From positions 1 to 34,383 of the IMG/VR virus record IMGVR_UViG_3300032931_001006: a DNA stretch of 34,383 nucleotides, one strand, 5' to 3'. Positions 1 to 6,521 of this stretch are shown here, one piece after another. Position 1 is the stretch's first letter, and the number at the start of each line of letters is the position of its first letter. The notes under the pieces are model-generated. The model was not told the DNA's origin. It did no database searches and saw only the letters and a list, made by a program, of their open reading frames with translations. The DNA comes from a virus. A program made the translations under genes and the position numbers.

Positions 1-378
1 ATCTAATTCAATTGCAAAGTTGCCATAATCCGTCAGCGTAGCATTATACAAATAGACCCAAAACCGCAACTGTTTCCAATCGCCCGACAAATCCCAGTTG
101 ATTGTCTTTATTGCGGTAACATTGGCGCCTGCATTAGAAGTGAGTTTGAGACTTTGCGTACCAGTTTTAAAATTCACCGCATCTGCCGCGCCTGCGCCGT
201 TGGCAATTGTCCAATTTCCTGCGTTCTCAAAGTCCTCATACAATGTGCCAGGACTTAATAGCAAATTCTGCGGCAGCGTCACATAATCATCAGCCACATC
301 ATAGATACCGCCAAGTCCAACAGGGACGAAGCGGGTACGAGGATTGCGAGTTCGTGCTAATCGATTACCTACCAGCAT
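1..378 (-). CDS. partial tail-appendage-like protein, carbohydrate-binding-like domain
   Basis: The frame is open from an ATG at 378 to the left edge (126 codons), so the C-terminus is missing. The start lies one base after the stop of the upstream 314-residue gene, with GGAG about 7 nt before it, which indicates translational coupling. After about 40 residues the protein has the pattern YEDFENAGNW, then TGTQSLKLTS and LRFWVYLYN, typical of jelly-roll carbohydrate-binding or LamG-like modules on phage appendages and secreted glycan-active proteins. I infer a virion surface component such as a receptor-binding or tail-fibre protein. The family is not certain because most of the protein may lie outside the window. 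Confidence 0.75.
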   Translation of the reverse strand, partial: MLVGNRLARTRNPRTRFVPVGLGGIYDVADDYVTLPQNLLLSPGTLYEDFENAGNWTIANGAGAADAVNFKTGTQSLKLTSNAGANVTAIKTINWDLSGDWKQLRFWVYLYNATLTDYGNFAIELD

Positions 379-379
379 G

Positions 380-1324
380 TCATCTCCAACTCAGATATAC
401 CGTACCCGAATAGGCCACCGTACCCGTTACCGCGGCAGATTGCTCTTCTAAAAACAACAACGCATCGTCTCCGTCCACCTGCACGTCGATCGCCGCCTTG
501 ATGGGCATAAGCAGATCGCATTCGGCTACCTCGACGGTCGCAGACAACGCCGCCGAAACCGAAACGCGCACCCAATAAGCAGTAATACCACCCAACGCGC
601 TCGGTACCCACAAACCCAAAGCTGGATTGTCCCAAGAAATCTGCCCATCTCCAGATAGCGTTTTGCCAACCACCAAAATCGTACCATCCGTCAAGTTCGC
701 TACAGCAACCCAGGCAGCCCCATTCCAATATTGAACAGTCATCACTGAATTGTTGGTGTTGACGTTGGCAGTCAGGTCCAAGGCAGCACCGATGAACGGT
801 ACAGGTCCGCCAATAACAACCCAATCACCATTCGCCACTGTATCCAACGCGTCCAAATCCGCATAGGTAGCAACGTTGTTGTCAATGACATTGGCGGAGT
901 AGTCTGTGTAAGCCGCTCCAATATTTATCGTTTTCTGAAACTTAATGGAAGCCAGATCTTTCAGCCGCGGGCGAGTATACGCAACAGATTCTCCAGCACC
1001 TACGGCGCGCGCCAATTTGCTGGCAATTACATAGGGACGAAACACAATAACAGGTTCGTCTGTCAATGCAGTACAACCACGAACAGTTATGTTCGTAGTA
1101 AAGCGAGCCTTTGAGTTTCCTTCTGGATTTACAGCAAAGAGAGGATCCCACGAGAGGGGAGGATATTTTCCGTCCAGCCCAGTAATGGTTCTATGATATA
1201 TAGACGCGAGAGGATTATAAACTCCACTCGTTTTTAATGGATGAGCAAAATCCATAAATTGTCCGTTGGTATCAAGTAGTACTACTCTGTAGGGTAGCCC
1301 CGCCGTAACTTTGAGATCTCCCAT
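380..1324 (-). CDS. probable phage appendage or tail structural protein
   Basis: This 314-residue protein has no enzymatic motif. Its second half carries YWNGAAWVAV, then DGT, then SWDNPALGLWVPSALGG and AYWVRVSVSAAL. That arrangement recurs in phage tail and fibre proteins as a beta-rich repeat, usually W-N-G..W..V followed by Y-W-[IV]-R-V. The start has a clear SD (GGAGG, 7-8 nt upstream). It sits between an FkbM methyltransferase and a carbohydrate-binding-like gene on the same strand and has one base of spacing to the latter. I infer a virion protein near the adsorption apparatus; the exact role is unknown. Confidence 0.75.
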   Translation of the reverse strand: MGDLKVTAGLPYRVVLLDTNGQFMDFAHPLKTSGVYNPLASIYHRTITGLDGKYPPLSWDPLFAVNPEGNSKARFTTNITVRGCTALTDEPVIVFRPYVIASKLARAVGAGESVAYTRPRLKDLASIKFQKTINIGAAYTDYSANVIDNNVATYADLDALDTVANGDWVVIGGPVPFIGAALDLTANVNTNNSVMTVQYWNGAAWVAVANLTDGTILVVGKTLSGDGQISWDNPALGLWVPSALGGITAYWVRVSVSAALSATVEVAECDLLMPIKAAIDVQVDGDDALLFLEEQSAAVTGTVAYSGTVYLSWR

Positions 1325-1333
1325 AATAGCCTC

Positions 1334-2023
1334 CTAAACCTTTTCTTCTGGCCAACAAAGCCAATGAACCGGACAGGGGTCGATGACTTTGTGGCAATAG
1401 CCGGCCCGATTTAATATTGCCTCAACATCTAAGTTGGTATGTCCACGCCAGGCAAGTGCATAATTCATTTCAACGATTATATAAGGACGAAATTTTTCCA
1501 AGACTTTCTCGGCACCCAGCAATACCTCATAATCCCATCCGTCCACGTCACACTTGATAAAATCGAGACGATCAACCATATTGTGATCAATACAGAAGGA
1601 ATCGAGTGTGGTGAAATCAAATTCGCCCGAAGTCTTTCCAAAATCGGTCGCGCCGTTTGTAAGCCATAAAGTCTCGGGAATATTACGTCCCGTTCTATCG
1701 CCCACCGCGGTTGGGACCAGGTGAATATTCAATAATTCGCAGCCGAAGCGCCCTTTGTTGTGAGCAAGGTTAGCCGCAAACATTTTGCGAGTAGCCTCAC
1801 AGGGTTCAAAAGAATAGACCTGACCATATAGAGTAAGAGAACTTAACAGGATAGAATAATACCCCACGTGAGCTCCAAGATCCAAACAAGTCCAATTAGG
1901 TAGAACGTGATCGATTATCCAGTCCTGGGTTTCTATCTCACTGTTTTCGACCCACTGCGCCATGGATGGATAATAAGAAACAACCTCAATGTCAAACCCG
2001 TTCTTGTATTTCTTTACAATCAT
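1334..2023 (-). CDS. FkbM family SAM-dependent methyltransferase
   Basis: The 229-residue protein has the FkbM fold. SAM-binding motif I is LDLGAHVGYYS (residues 47-57), followed by SFEPC (about 71-75), the asparagine/NIHLVPTAVGD block, FTTLDSF, and FIKCDVDGWDYEVLLGAEKVL, the family signature for the D-G-x-E region. FkbM enzymes O-methylate sugars and other small acceptors. I chose the ATG at 2023 rather than an upstream GTG at 2065, because a -10-like TAGAAT (2036-2031) lies 7 nt before it and an extended TATGG precedes that, suggesting a leaderless transcript. A GGGGG run touches the ATG but is too close to act as an SD. It probably belongs with the other glycan-modifying enzymes of this phage. 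Confidence 0.85.
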   Translation of the reverse strand: MIVKKYKNGFDIEVVSYYPSMAQWVENSEIETQDWIIDHVLPNWTCLDLGAHVGYYSILLSSLTLYGQVYSFEPCEATRKMFAANLAHNKGRFGCELLNIHLVPTAVGDRTGRNIPETLWLTNGATDFGKTSGEFDFTTLDSFCIDHNMVDRLDFIKCDVDGWDYEVLLGAEKVLEKFRPYIIVEMNYALAWRGHTNLDVEAILNRAGYCHKVIDPCPVHWLCWPEEKV

Positions 2024-2030
2024 ACCCCCA

Positions 2031-2059
2031 ATTCTACCATAAAATGCAATATTTGGCGA
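2031..2059 (-). promoter_or_regulatory. predicted promoter of the FkbM gene, leaderless type
   Basis: On the minus strand TCGCCA (2059-2054), a 17-nt spacer and TAGAAT (2036-2031) are preceded by TATGG as an extended -10. Only 7 nt separate the -10 from the ATG at 2023, so the transcript should start at or next to the start codon. Confidence 0.5.
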
Positions 2060-2093
2060 TAGCACAATTATTGTTGCTTGACGAAGCAGAAAC

Positions 2094-2318
2094 CTATTTC
2101 TTTTCTCTTCTTCCGCACTTTGTTCCAGTAACCGGATTCTTCTGGTAATACTTTTCTAGTTGCTGTGAGAAATAAACCCCACAAGACCGCTTCGCATTCG
2201 CAACATGATTTTTGCGGGCGTTATTGATCTTGCTCTGGCGCGAGGCAGAGTTACGGGATTTCTCGCGTCCAGAGCGTGTCATGTTTTTGTTTTTCCCTAT
2301 CTTCTGTGATGTTGCCAT
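2094..2318 (-). CDS. small basic protein of unknown function
   Basis: This 74-residue protein is rich in Lys, Arg, Asn and Ser and has no hydrophobic segment. The start is well supported: GGAGAAAAGAG lies directly upstream of the ATG at 2318. The charge suggests nucleic-acid binding, but no family is recognised. It lies 17 nt downstream of the 206-residue gene and 70 nt upstream of the FkbM gene, which has its own likely promoter. Confidence 0.65.
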   Translation of the reverse strand: MATSQKIGKNKNMTRSGREKSRNSASRQSKINNARKNHVANAKRSCGVYFSQQLEKYYQKNPVTGTKCGRREKK

Positions 2319-2335
2319 CTCTTTTCTCCAATCGA

Positions 2336-2956
2336 TTATCGAACTTGTACGCTGTCGTTCAGCGCCTCACGTAGCAATTCCAAGGCGTAATTGACCCGGC
2401 CGCGCCGTTCTTCGTTCAATCCCAAACTGTCTGCCAGCCGGCTTATCAGCCCCAGAATGGTCTGTATCGCGTTATCGGGTTTCCCCAGGATCTGTACGGT
2501 GGGTACGTTGTTTTCGTAAGACACAACCGCGTCTGGAGCGATCGAGAAGTTGTCTGGTTCTTCGGGCGTGTTGGAAAGCGATATCGCGTTCATTTGATCT
2601 ACGGATTGTGGCTCCTCGTTGCGTCCACCATACGCGGCGCGTTCCAGGCGTTCAGCCCAATCATCGAATCGCATGGCCGTGATATAGTGTTCCAGCGATA
2701 ATAGTCCGCCATATTTCTCGCGCCAAACTTCCGGATAAAATGCAGCAGCATGTGCCCAGCGCTGAATGGTAGAACCGGACTTGCCGGCGTAATAGCCGGC
2801 GGCTGCGCAAACAAAGGAAAAGGAATATTTGTCTTTTACCTGTTCGTAATTACGGTTGGCTATATCTCCCACACGCCACTGTAGAGAATCGAGTCCACCG
2901 CGGATAGCGAAGAGTTCATTCTGATCGTCTTGAGTTATACAGTCATTAAACGACAT
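2336..2956 (-). CDS. hypothetical protein with helix-turn-helix-like N-terminal half
   Basis: The 206-residue protein starts at an ATG with AAGGA upstream and overlaps the end of the preceding 121-residue gene by 22 nt. Residues about 20-110 are alpha-helical and include LQWRVGDIAN, then AAGYYAGKSGSTIQRWAH and LSLEHYITAMRF. The spacing looks like a DNA-binding domain in which a glycine-rich turn precedes a recognition helix (STIQRWA). The middle is acidic and low in complexity, and the C-terminus is helical (ELLREALNDS). A replication- or partition-related DNA-binding role is possible but not shown. It is transcribed with the metallophosphoesterase operon. Confidence 0.65.
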   Translation of the reverse strand: MSFNDCITQDDQNELFAIRGGLDSLQWRVGDIANRNYEQVKDKYSFSFVCAAAGYYAGKSGSTIQRWAHAAAFYPEVWREKYGGLLSLEHYITAMRFDDWAERLERAAYGGRNEEPQSVDQMNAISLSNTPEEPDNFSIAPDAVVSYENNVPTVQILGKPDNAIQTILGLISRLADSLGLNEERRGRVNYALELLREALNDSVQVR

Positions 2957-3300
2957 AATTCCTTCTTTCGCCTTTTTACTTTAACCCAATAGGCTGGAGG
3001 GTAATAGCGCAGAACTATTCTTTTTTTTTCATCGGGAACAATCAATTCCAGAACGTAACTATCCAGATCCCGTGCAACTCGATGAGTGGCTATTTTGCTT
3101 GGCTCTAATCTAAACTCGGTTCCGACGACTAAATATTCTAAAACCAACATACGCTCTATTTCGTCCAAGGTGAATGAAGAGTCGTATCCCCAATCGCCAC
3201 CCGGGTCCTTTGCGATATGATATTCGCCGCCGATGAAGAAGTCGGACGGAATTGAAATATCGGGACCGACTAACCGATCTACCATTCTGGCGTTGATCAT
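2935..3300 (-). CDS. hypothetical protein next to the IS insertion
   Basis: This 121-residue protein matches no family I recognise. The first ATG (3300) lies at the left end of the TnpB element, so that codon may partly derive from element sequence. A second ATG at 3285 (MVDRLVGP...) could be the native start. Before the insertion the gene would have followed the 90-residue wHTH-like gene within about 40-60 nt. The C-terminus is strongly basic (VKVKRRKKELCRL). The insertion removed its original 5' flank, so its expression may now be altered. Confidence 0.6.
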   Translation of the reverse strand: MINARMVDRLVGPDISIPSDFFIGGEYHIAKDPGGDWGYDSSFTLDEIERMLVLEYLVVGTEFRLEPSKIATHRVARDLDSYVLELIVPDEKKRIVLRYYPPAYWVKVKRRKKELCRLMTV

Positions 3301-3319
3301 CGAAAATTCGGCGCGGAAA

Positions 3320-3340
3320 CCCCTTGCTTTAGCAATGGGG
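3320..3340 (+). repeat. left-end hairpin of TnpB element 1
   Basis: CCCC and TTGC pair with GCAA and GGGG around a TTTA loop, and the 3' arm has one unpaired T (3336). The right-end hairpin at 4491-4511 and both hairpins of element 2 have the same geometry. Confidence 0.7.
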
Positions 3341-3360
3341 AGGAAGCGCCGCCTCCGTTT

Positions 3361-3389
3361 TTGACACTTTCAAGACGTTGAAGTATACT
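3361..3389 (+). promoter_or_regulatory. consensus promoter driving tnpB 1, leaderless
   Basis: TTGACA (3361-3366), a 17-nt spacer and TATACT (3384-3389) form a near-perfect sigma-70-type promoter. The -10 ends 6 nt before the ATG at 3396, so transcription should start at or within a base or two of the start codon. No SD is present or possible. Confidence 0.75.
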
Positions 3390-3395
3390 TCCGCC

Positions 3396-4481
3396 ATGCA
3401 ACTTACAGCGAAAGTAAAACTTCTTACAGACATTCAACAGACTAACCTTCTCCGACTTACAATGGAACGCGCTAACGCGTGTTGCGATTGGATATCCGGT
3501 GTGGCCTGGGAAGAAAAACGCTTTGGGCAATTTGGATTGCACAAGATTGTTTACAAAGAGGCCCGTGCTGCTTTTCCAGAACTTTCGTCTCAAGTTGTAA
3601 TTCGCTGTGAAGCGAAAGTATCTCAAGCCTACGCGCTGGACAAGAAAGTAAAACGCACTTTCAAGCCATTGGGGGCGATTGAGTATGATGCCAGACTTCT
3701 CACCTGGTATGTGAATAAACACGAAGTTTCTATCTGGGCTTGTGGTGGACGTTTGCGGCTTGCGTTTCAGTGCGGAGATCATCAACTTGATTTGCTTCAA
3801 GGCAAGATTGGACAAGCTGACTTGGTATTGATTGATGGCGTGTTCTATTTGTTCGCTTCGTGTTGGGTCGAGGAAGGCGAGCCAATTGATGTTCAGGGCG
3901 TGTTGGGCGTTGATCTGGGCATTGTAAACATCGCCACCGACAGCGACGGGCAGATTTTTAGTGGCAAGGATATTGATGACAACCGCCGTAAATTTGAACA
4001 TCGCCGCCGCAATCTTCAACGCAATGGGTCGAAGTCGGCCAAGCGCAAACTCAAGAGTATTTCGGGCAAGCAATCTCGTTTTCAGAAGCACACCAACCAC
4101 AAGATCAGTAAGGCTATTGTGCGAAAGGCGCAAGACACCAATCGCTCTATCGCGCTCGAAGAATTGGGCGGGATTAGAGATAGGGTAACGGTTAGACGCA
4201 AACAGCGCGCACGACACGCCAACTGGTCTTTCTATGATCTGCGGGCCAAGATCGAATACAAGGCTAAGAGGGCAGGAATACCTGTGGTTTTGGTAGACCC
4301 ACGAAATACCTCTAAGATGTGTTCTGTCTGCGGCCATATCGATCCTTCTAATCGTCCTACTCAATCCAGTTTCAAATGTGTCCGGTGTGGGTTCGCTGAT
4401 CTCGCCGACCACAACGCGGCAGTTAACATATCTGCCAGGGTAGTTGTAAACCTACCGATGGTCTCAACCCTCACGGGTTAG
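3396..4481 (+). CDS. tnpB: TnpB, RNA-guided nuclease of an IS605-family element
   Basis: The 361-residue protein has the full TnpB layout. RuvC-I is GVDLGIVNIA (Asp173). RuvC-II is IALEEL (Glu255). A zinc ribbon follows with CSVC (309/312) and CVRC (328/331). RuvC-III is LADHNAAVNI (Asp338). The catalytic D-E-D triad and all four cysteines are present, so the nuclease looks active. TnpB proteins use an RNA from the element's right end to cut DNA next to a short motif and so favour element retention. I chose the ATG at 3396 over an upstream TTG because it follows the promoter -10 by 6 nt. Sequence differs clearly from TnpB 2 in this window. Confidence 0.92.
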   Translation: MQLTAKVKLLTDIQQTNLLRLTMERANACCDWISGVAWEEKRFGQFGLHKIVYKEARAAFPELSSQVVIRCEAKVSQAYALDKKVKRTFKPLGAIEYDARLLTWYVNKHEVSIWACGGRLRLAFQCGDHQLDLLQGKIGQADLVLIDGVFYLFASCWVEEGEPIDVQGVLGVDLGIVNIATDSDGQIFSGKDIDDNRRKFEHRRRNLQRNGSKSAKRKLKSISGKQSRFQKHTNHKISKAIVRKAQDTNRSIALEELGGIRDRVTVRRKQRARHANWSFYDLRAKIEYKAKRAGIPVVLVDPRNTSKMCSVCGHIDPSNRPTQSSFKCVRCGFADLADHNAAVNISARVVVNLPMVSTLTG

Positions 4482-4484
4482 GGA

Positions 4485-4519
4485 TAAAAGCTCCCGGCTT
4501 TAGCCGTGGAGATGTTTAC
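4485..4519 (+). repeat. right-end hairpin of TnpB element 1, likely guide-RNA scaffold end
   Basis: The hairpin (4491-4511) pairs CTCC and CGGC with GCCG and GGAG, has a TTTA loop and one bulged T (4507), and starts 9 nt after the tnpB stop. In TnpB systems the right-end transcript is the omega RNA, and the guide follows the element boundary, here about 4519-4520. Confidence 0.6.
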
Positions 4520-4531
4520 GAACTTTTGCCT

Positions 4532-4542
4532 ATTCTACCACA
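4532..4542 (-). promoter_or_regulatory. extended -10 element TGTGGTAGAAT
   Basis: This minus-strand box directly follows the stop of the 90-residue gene and lies about 12 nt from the right end of TnpB element 1. Before insertion it would have pointed at the 121-residue gene. It is one substitution away from the 11-mer repeated elsewhere in the window. There is no good -35. Confidence 0.4.
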
Positions 4543-4544
4543 AA

Positions 4545-4817
4545 TCAATTTATCGCGCGGATCACGTATCCGGGGCGATTGTGATAGGTGCCGGGGAGGG
4601 ATACGCATACTTCGCGGTATTTATTAGGACATTTAGAGACCAATGTTTTCATGATGTCACGCGCCTTGAAACGATCCACACCGTATTTCTCCATAATGTC
4701 CTGCGCAGAAACATCTCCTTCTTGATATGGCTCGACCAAATCGACAACCTCATTTATTGCAGCCAGGATCTCCAATCGTTTCTTTTCTCCTAAGACCAAT
4801 TCAGGCAGATCGCTCAC
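4545..4817 (-). CDS. small winged-helix/HTH-like protein
   Basis: The 90-residue protein has a likely helix-turn-helix at residues 36-60 (SAQDIMEKYGVDRFKARDIM), followed by a beta-rich C-terminus (EVCVSLPGTYHNRPGYVIRAI) that could be a wing. It overlaps the stop of the metallophosphoesterase by 4 nt (ATGA type), so translation is coupled. It is probably a DNA-binding regulator or accessory factor, but no specific family is identified. It was the last gene before the point where TnpB element 1 entered the operon. Confidence 0.7.
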   Translation of the reverse strand: MSDLPELVLGEKKRLEILAAINEVVDLVEPYQEGDVSAQDIMEKYGVDRFKARDIMKTLVSKCPNKYREVCVSLPGTYHNRPGYVIRAIN

Positions 4818-5668
4818 AGTAATTTCTCCTTCGTTCTAACATCGTTGTTGCGGATAAACTTCCATGTATGGGTCAATTTTCCATCAGTAATTTCAAACAA
4901 CGCAAACCCATTCGGCACCAAAAAGCGCGATTTCGTAACCTTACGTCCATGAAACGACATACCGCACATAGATGGCAATACCAGTATCCGAGACGAATAA
5001 TTACCCATGTGAAAGGTTTCGTCCTGATCTCCATGTACATGCCCGCGTAACACCAGGTCAGGTGGACGCATATCGTTGGCCAGACAGCGTATCATCAAAT
5101 CAGTCAAGTAGAATCTGACGTTGTTACCGTTCAAGTAAATCCGTATTCCTTCGCCTGGGCCGTGATGTGAAAAATCCACAAAATATCCCAAAATATCTGC
5201 TTCCCCCTGGTAATTGGCTGCGATATCTTTCTCGGGATACAGTTGCTTGAGCATCTGACAGGTCAATAAAGTGCCACTATGCTCGGTAAAATCGTGCGCT
5301 CCAGTGCCGGCGGCGATACGCAAGGTTTTACAGGACGGAATATCCAGGATGGGCTTGAAATTGTTGGTGGCCATCATCACTTGATTGTATTCGCTGGTCG
5401 TAACGGTTTGTTCTGGAAACCTGTTTCCGTGAAGTAAATCTCCCCCGTGTATTACAATCATGGTTGAGCCTTCTGTAATCCTTTCCACCTCCTTCAGTGC
5501 CGGCAGGTAAATCTCGTCCCATAAATATTCTTGATATCGGTTAAGTGTGACCGGTTCCCATGTCAGTCCCCCATTCGGTCCCTCTTGTAATGTCTTAGTA
5601 CTTGGGTTGAGCAGGCCCAGTTTATGGCCGGCATGGGTATCGAAAATACCTAAAACATATCCTTTCAT
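4814..5668 (-). CDS. calcineurin-like metallophosphoesterase
   Basis: The 284-residue protein carries the two-metal phosphoesterase motifs in order: D-x-H (Asp10, His12 in GIFDTHAGH), GGD (Asp77 in IHGGDLLHGN), a GTGAHD variant of GNHD (His125, Asp126), His168/169 in FSHHGPG, and GHVH (His210, His212). Phage enzymes of this family cleave phosphodiesters or act like SbcD-type nucleases; the substrate here is unknown. The start has AGGAGA 7 nt upstream. It is the first gene of the left minus-strand operon, about 70 nt downstream of a predicted TSS. An Asn-to-Thr/Gly change in the GNHD motif is the only oddity. Confidence 0.88.
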   Translation of the reverse strand: MKGYVLGIFDTHAGHKLGLLNPSTKTLQEGPNGGLTWEPVTLNRYQEYLWDEIYLPALKEVERITEGSTMIVIHGGDLLHGNRFPEQTVTTSEYNQVMMATNNFKPILDIPSCKTLRIAAGTGAHDFTEHSGTLLTCQMLKQLYPEKDIAANYQGEADILGYFVDFSHHGPGEGIRIYLNGNNVRFYLTDLMIRCLANDMRPPDLVLRGHVHGDQDETFHMGNYSSRILVLPSMCGMSFHGRKVTKSRFLVPNGFALFEITDGKLTHTWKFIRNNDVRTKEKLL

Positions 5669-5744
5669 GTTATCTCCTGAAAAGGCGATGCCCGCACGCG
5701 TGGCGCGGGGCGATTATGACGATTTCGCATAGGTTCATACAGGC

Positions 5745-5773
5745 ATTGTACCACCAATCCGTAATAAGTCAAT
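5745..5773 (-). promoter_or_regulatory. predicted promoter of the left minus-strand operon
   Basis: TTGACT (5772-5767 region), a 16-nt spacer and TACAAT (5750-5745), preceded by GGTGG, form a good sigma-70-type promoter on the minus strand. It gives a leader of about 70 nt before the metallophosphoesterase ATG at 5668. Confidence 0.65.
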
Positions 5774-5807
5774 GCCGCAATTTGTTCTAGATCGTTGATA
5801 GTTGATG

Positions 5808-5917
5808 GGAAATTTTACGCAATTCTCATAAATAGTTAATAAAATTCTAACAAATATCTAATAAATATCTAACAAAATTCTAACAAACATCTAACGCGGT
5901 TCTTACACAATTTTCGT
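5808..5917. repeat. degenerate 11-bp tandem repeat array (iteron-like)
   Basis: About eight to ten consecutive 11-bp units run in register. The best are AAAATTCTAAC (5841-5851 and 5874-5884), AAATATCTAAT (5852-5862), AAATATCTAAC (5863-5873) and AAACATCTAAC (5885-5895), with weaker units on both sides (5819-5840, 5896-5906). An 11-bp period puts each unit on nearly the same face of the helix. The array is AT-rich and lies between two divergent promoters, so it could be a multi-site operator or a replication origin. Confidence 0.8.
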
Positions 5918-5933
5918 GTTTTTCGCTCTCGGG

Positions 5934-5944
5934 TATGGTATACT
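5934..5944 (+). promoter_or_regulatory. extended -10 (GTATGGTATACT) for the small divergent ORF
   Basis: TATACT (5939-5944) preceded by TATGG lies 10 nt before the ATG at 5955, giving a leader of only a few bases. The -35 region is weak, so activation from the adjacent 11-bp repeats is possible. Confidence 0.5.
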
Positions 5945-5954
5945 GTTCCCAAAT

Positions 5955-6158
5955 ATGTGGAAATCAAAACATAAACATCACCCAAAAGTAAATCGTAATA
6001 ACACCGACCAATACTACTGGAATGTTATTTTGGTGAGAGAAGAATTGGGGGTCACCAGAGTGGTAAAGGGTGATGGCGTAGTCCGTTCCAAAAAAAGAAA
6101 ATCGAGACAGGCCCACAACACAATTCTGGCGCGATTTTGCCCAAAGCCAGATATATAG
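5955..6158 (+). CDS. small basic hypothetical protein
   Basis: The 67-residue ORF starts MWKSKHKHHPK and is rich in Lys, Arg and His. It has no SD, but a -10 box ends 10 nt upstream, so near-leaderless expression is plausible, as for several other genes here. The charge and the position beside the 11-bp repeat array suggest a DNA-binding or regulatory protein. No homologous family is recognised and a chance ORF cannot be excluded. Confidence 0.4.
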   Translation: MWKSKHKHHPKVNRNNTDQYYWNVILVREELGVTRVVKGDGVVRSKKRKSRQAHNTILARFCPKPDI

Positions 6159-6343
6159 ATCGAAATAGCGCGAAACTCCGGGTACGCTCCGTAGGCCAGG
6201 GCAGTGAAAAGGCATAGCAAATCAAGTGATATGCAACTTGTGTGGAAGGAATACACCTTCCCGGCGGTTGGAATCCGTAATGGTATAGAAAGCGAAAGTA
6301 TTATCTGGTAAACTATAGACACCCTTGCGATTGTCTCCCTAAT
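6159..6343. other. intergenic region without a convincing gene
   Basis: I see no credible gene here. Small pairings exist: GGAAGG/CCTTCC around 6245-6261, and GCATA/TATGC around 6210-6230. TCCGTAATG (6274-6282) recurs at 6421 and 6483. A TGGTATAG box at 6281-6288 resembles the phage extended -10 and could start a transcript that contains the folded segment at 6344-6481. Confidence 0.5.
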
Positions 6344-6481
6344 GGTGAGTGAAGGCGCTACCAGCACCGGCGAAAGCCTACGGCAGAGACATGACGTTTC
6401 GAAACTTATACGCGGCTCCGTCCGTAATGTAAGAATCGTCCCCCTCCAAAAAGGGGGGGACGATTCTGCTTGCCGCTCACC
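6344..6481 (+). ncRNA. candidate structured RNA (multi-branched)
   Basis: The segment can close on itself. GGTGAGTG (6344-6351) pairs with CGCTCACC (6474-6481), one pair being G-U on the plus strand. Inside are a GAAA tetraloop on GGC/GCC (6369-6378), TACGG (6379-6383) pairing with CCGTA (6422-6426), and a 13-bp hairpin (6432-6444 with 6455-6467). The GNRA loop and the wobble pair both favour the plus strand. No convincing gene lies here. The structure was found by eye and not by thermodynamic folding, and no known RNA class is recognised. Confidence 0.45.
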
Positions 6482-6521
6482 ATCCGTAATGTACAAAACC
6501 TCAGGATCTATACTGACTAAA

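Larger units (their letters stand above)
3298..4519 (+). mobile_element. IS605-family TnpB-only (IS1341-type) element 1
   Basis: The element carries one gene, tnpB, and no tnpA. Subterminal hairpins flank it. The left one is at 3320-3340 and the right one at 4491-4511. Each has two 4-bp stems separated by one bulged T on the 3' side and a TTTA loop, as in hairpins read by Y1 (HUH) transposases. The right-end hairpin region should also form the 3' part of the guide (omega) RNA. Boundaries are approximate: TTGAT at 3293-3297, the known ISDra2-type target, precedes the left end by 22 nt, and GTTTAC ends at 4519. It interrupts a minus-strand phage operon, and its gene is antisense to that operon. 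Confidence 0.75.

Noticed and set aside
369-824. 151-residue minus-strand frame inside the 314-residue gene
   Set aside because: It overlaps a better supported structural gene and is rich in Cys, Trp and Arg as expected for an out-of-frame reading.
3297-4412. 371-residue open frame on the minus strand opposite tnpB 1
   Set aside because: It is the antisense shadow of tnpB 1, with no SD or family pattern, and tnpB has complete catalytic motifs and a promoter.
5808-5917. CRISPR array
   Set aside because: The repeats are only 11 bp and contiguous with no spacers, and no cas gene is present.
6385-6425. tRNA-like T-arm (GTTTCGAAAC)
   Set aside because: No acceptor stem, anticodon arm or CCA end could be aligned around it. 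No tRNA gene was recognised elsewhere in the window.
6344-6481. Retron-type RNA (closing inverted repeat with a long hairpin)
   Set aside because: No reverse transcriptase gene is in the window and the closing stem is too short to argue for it.
6014-6496. 160-residue minus-strand open frame in the control region
   Set aside because: The translation has no domain-like pattern, no SD is present, and it crosses the hairpin-rich segment better explained as RNA.
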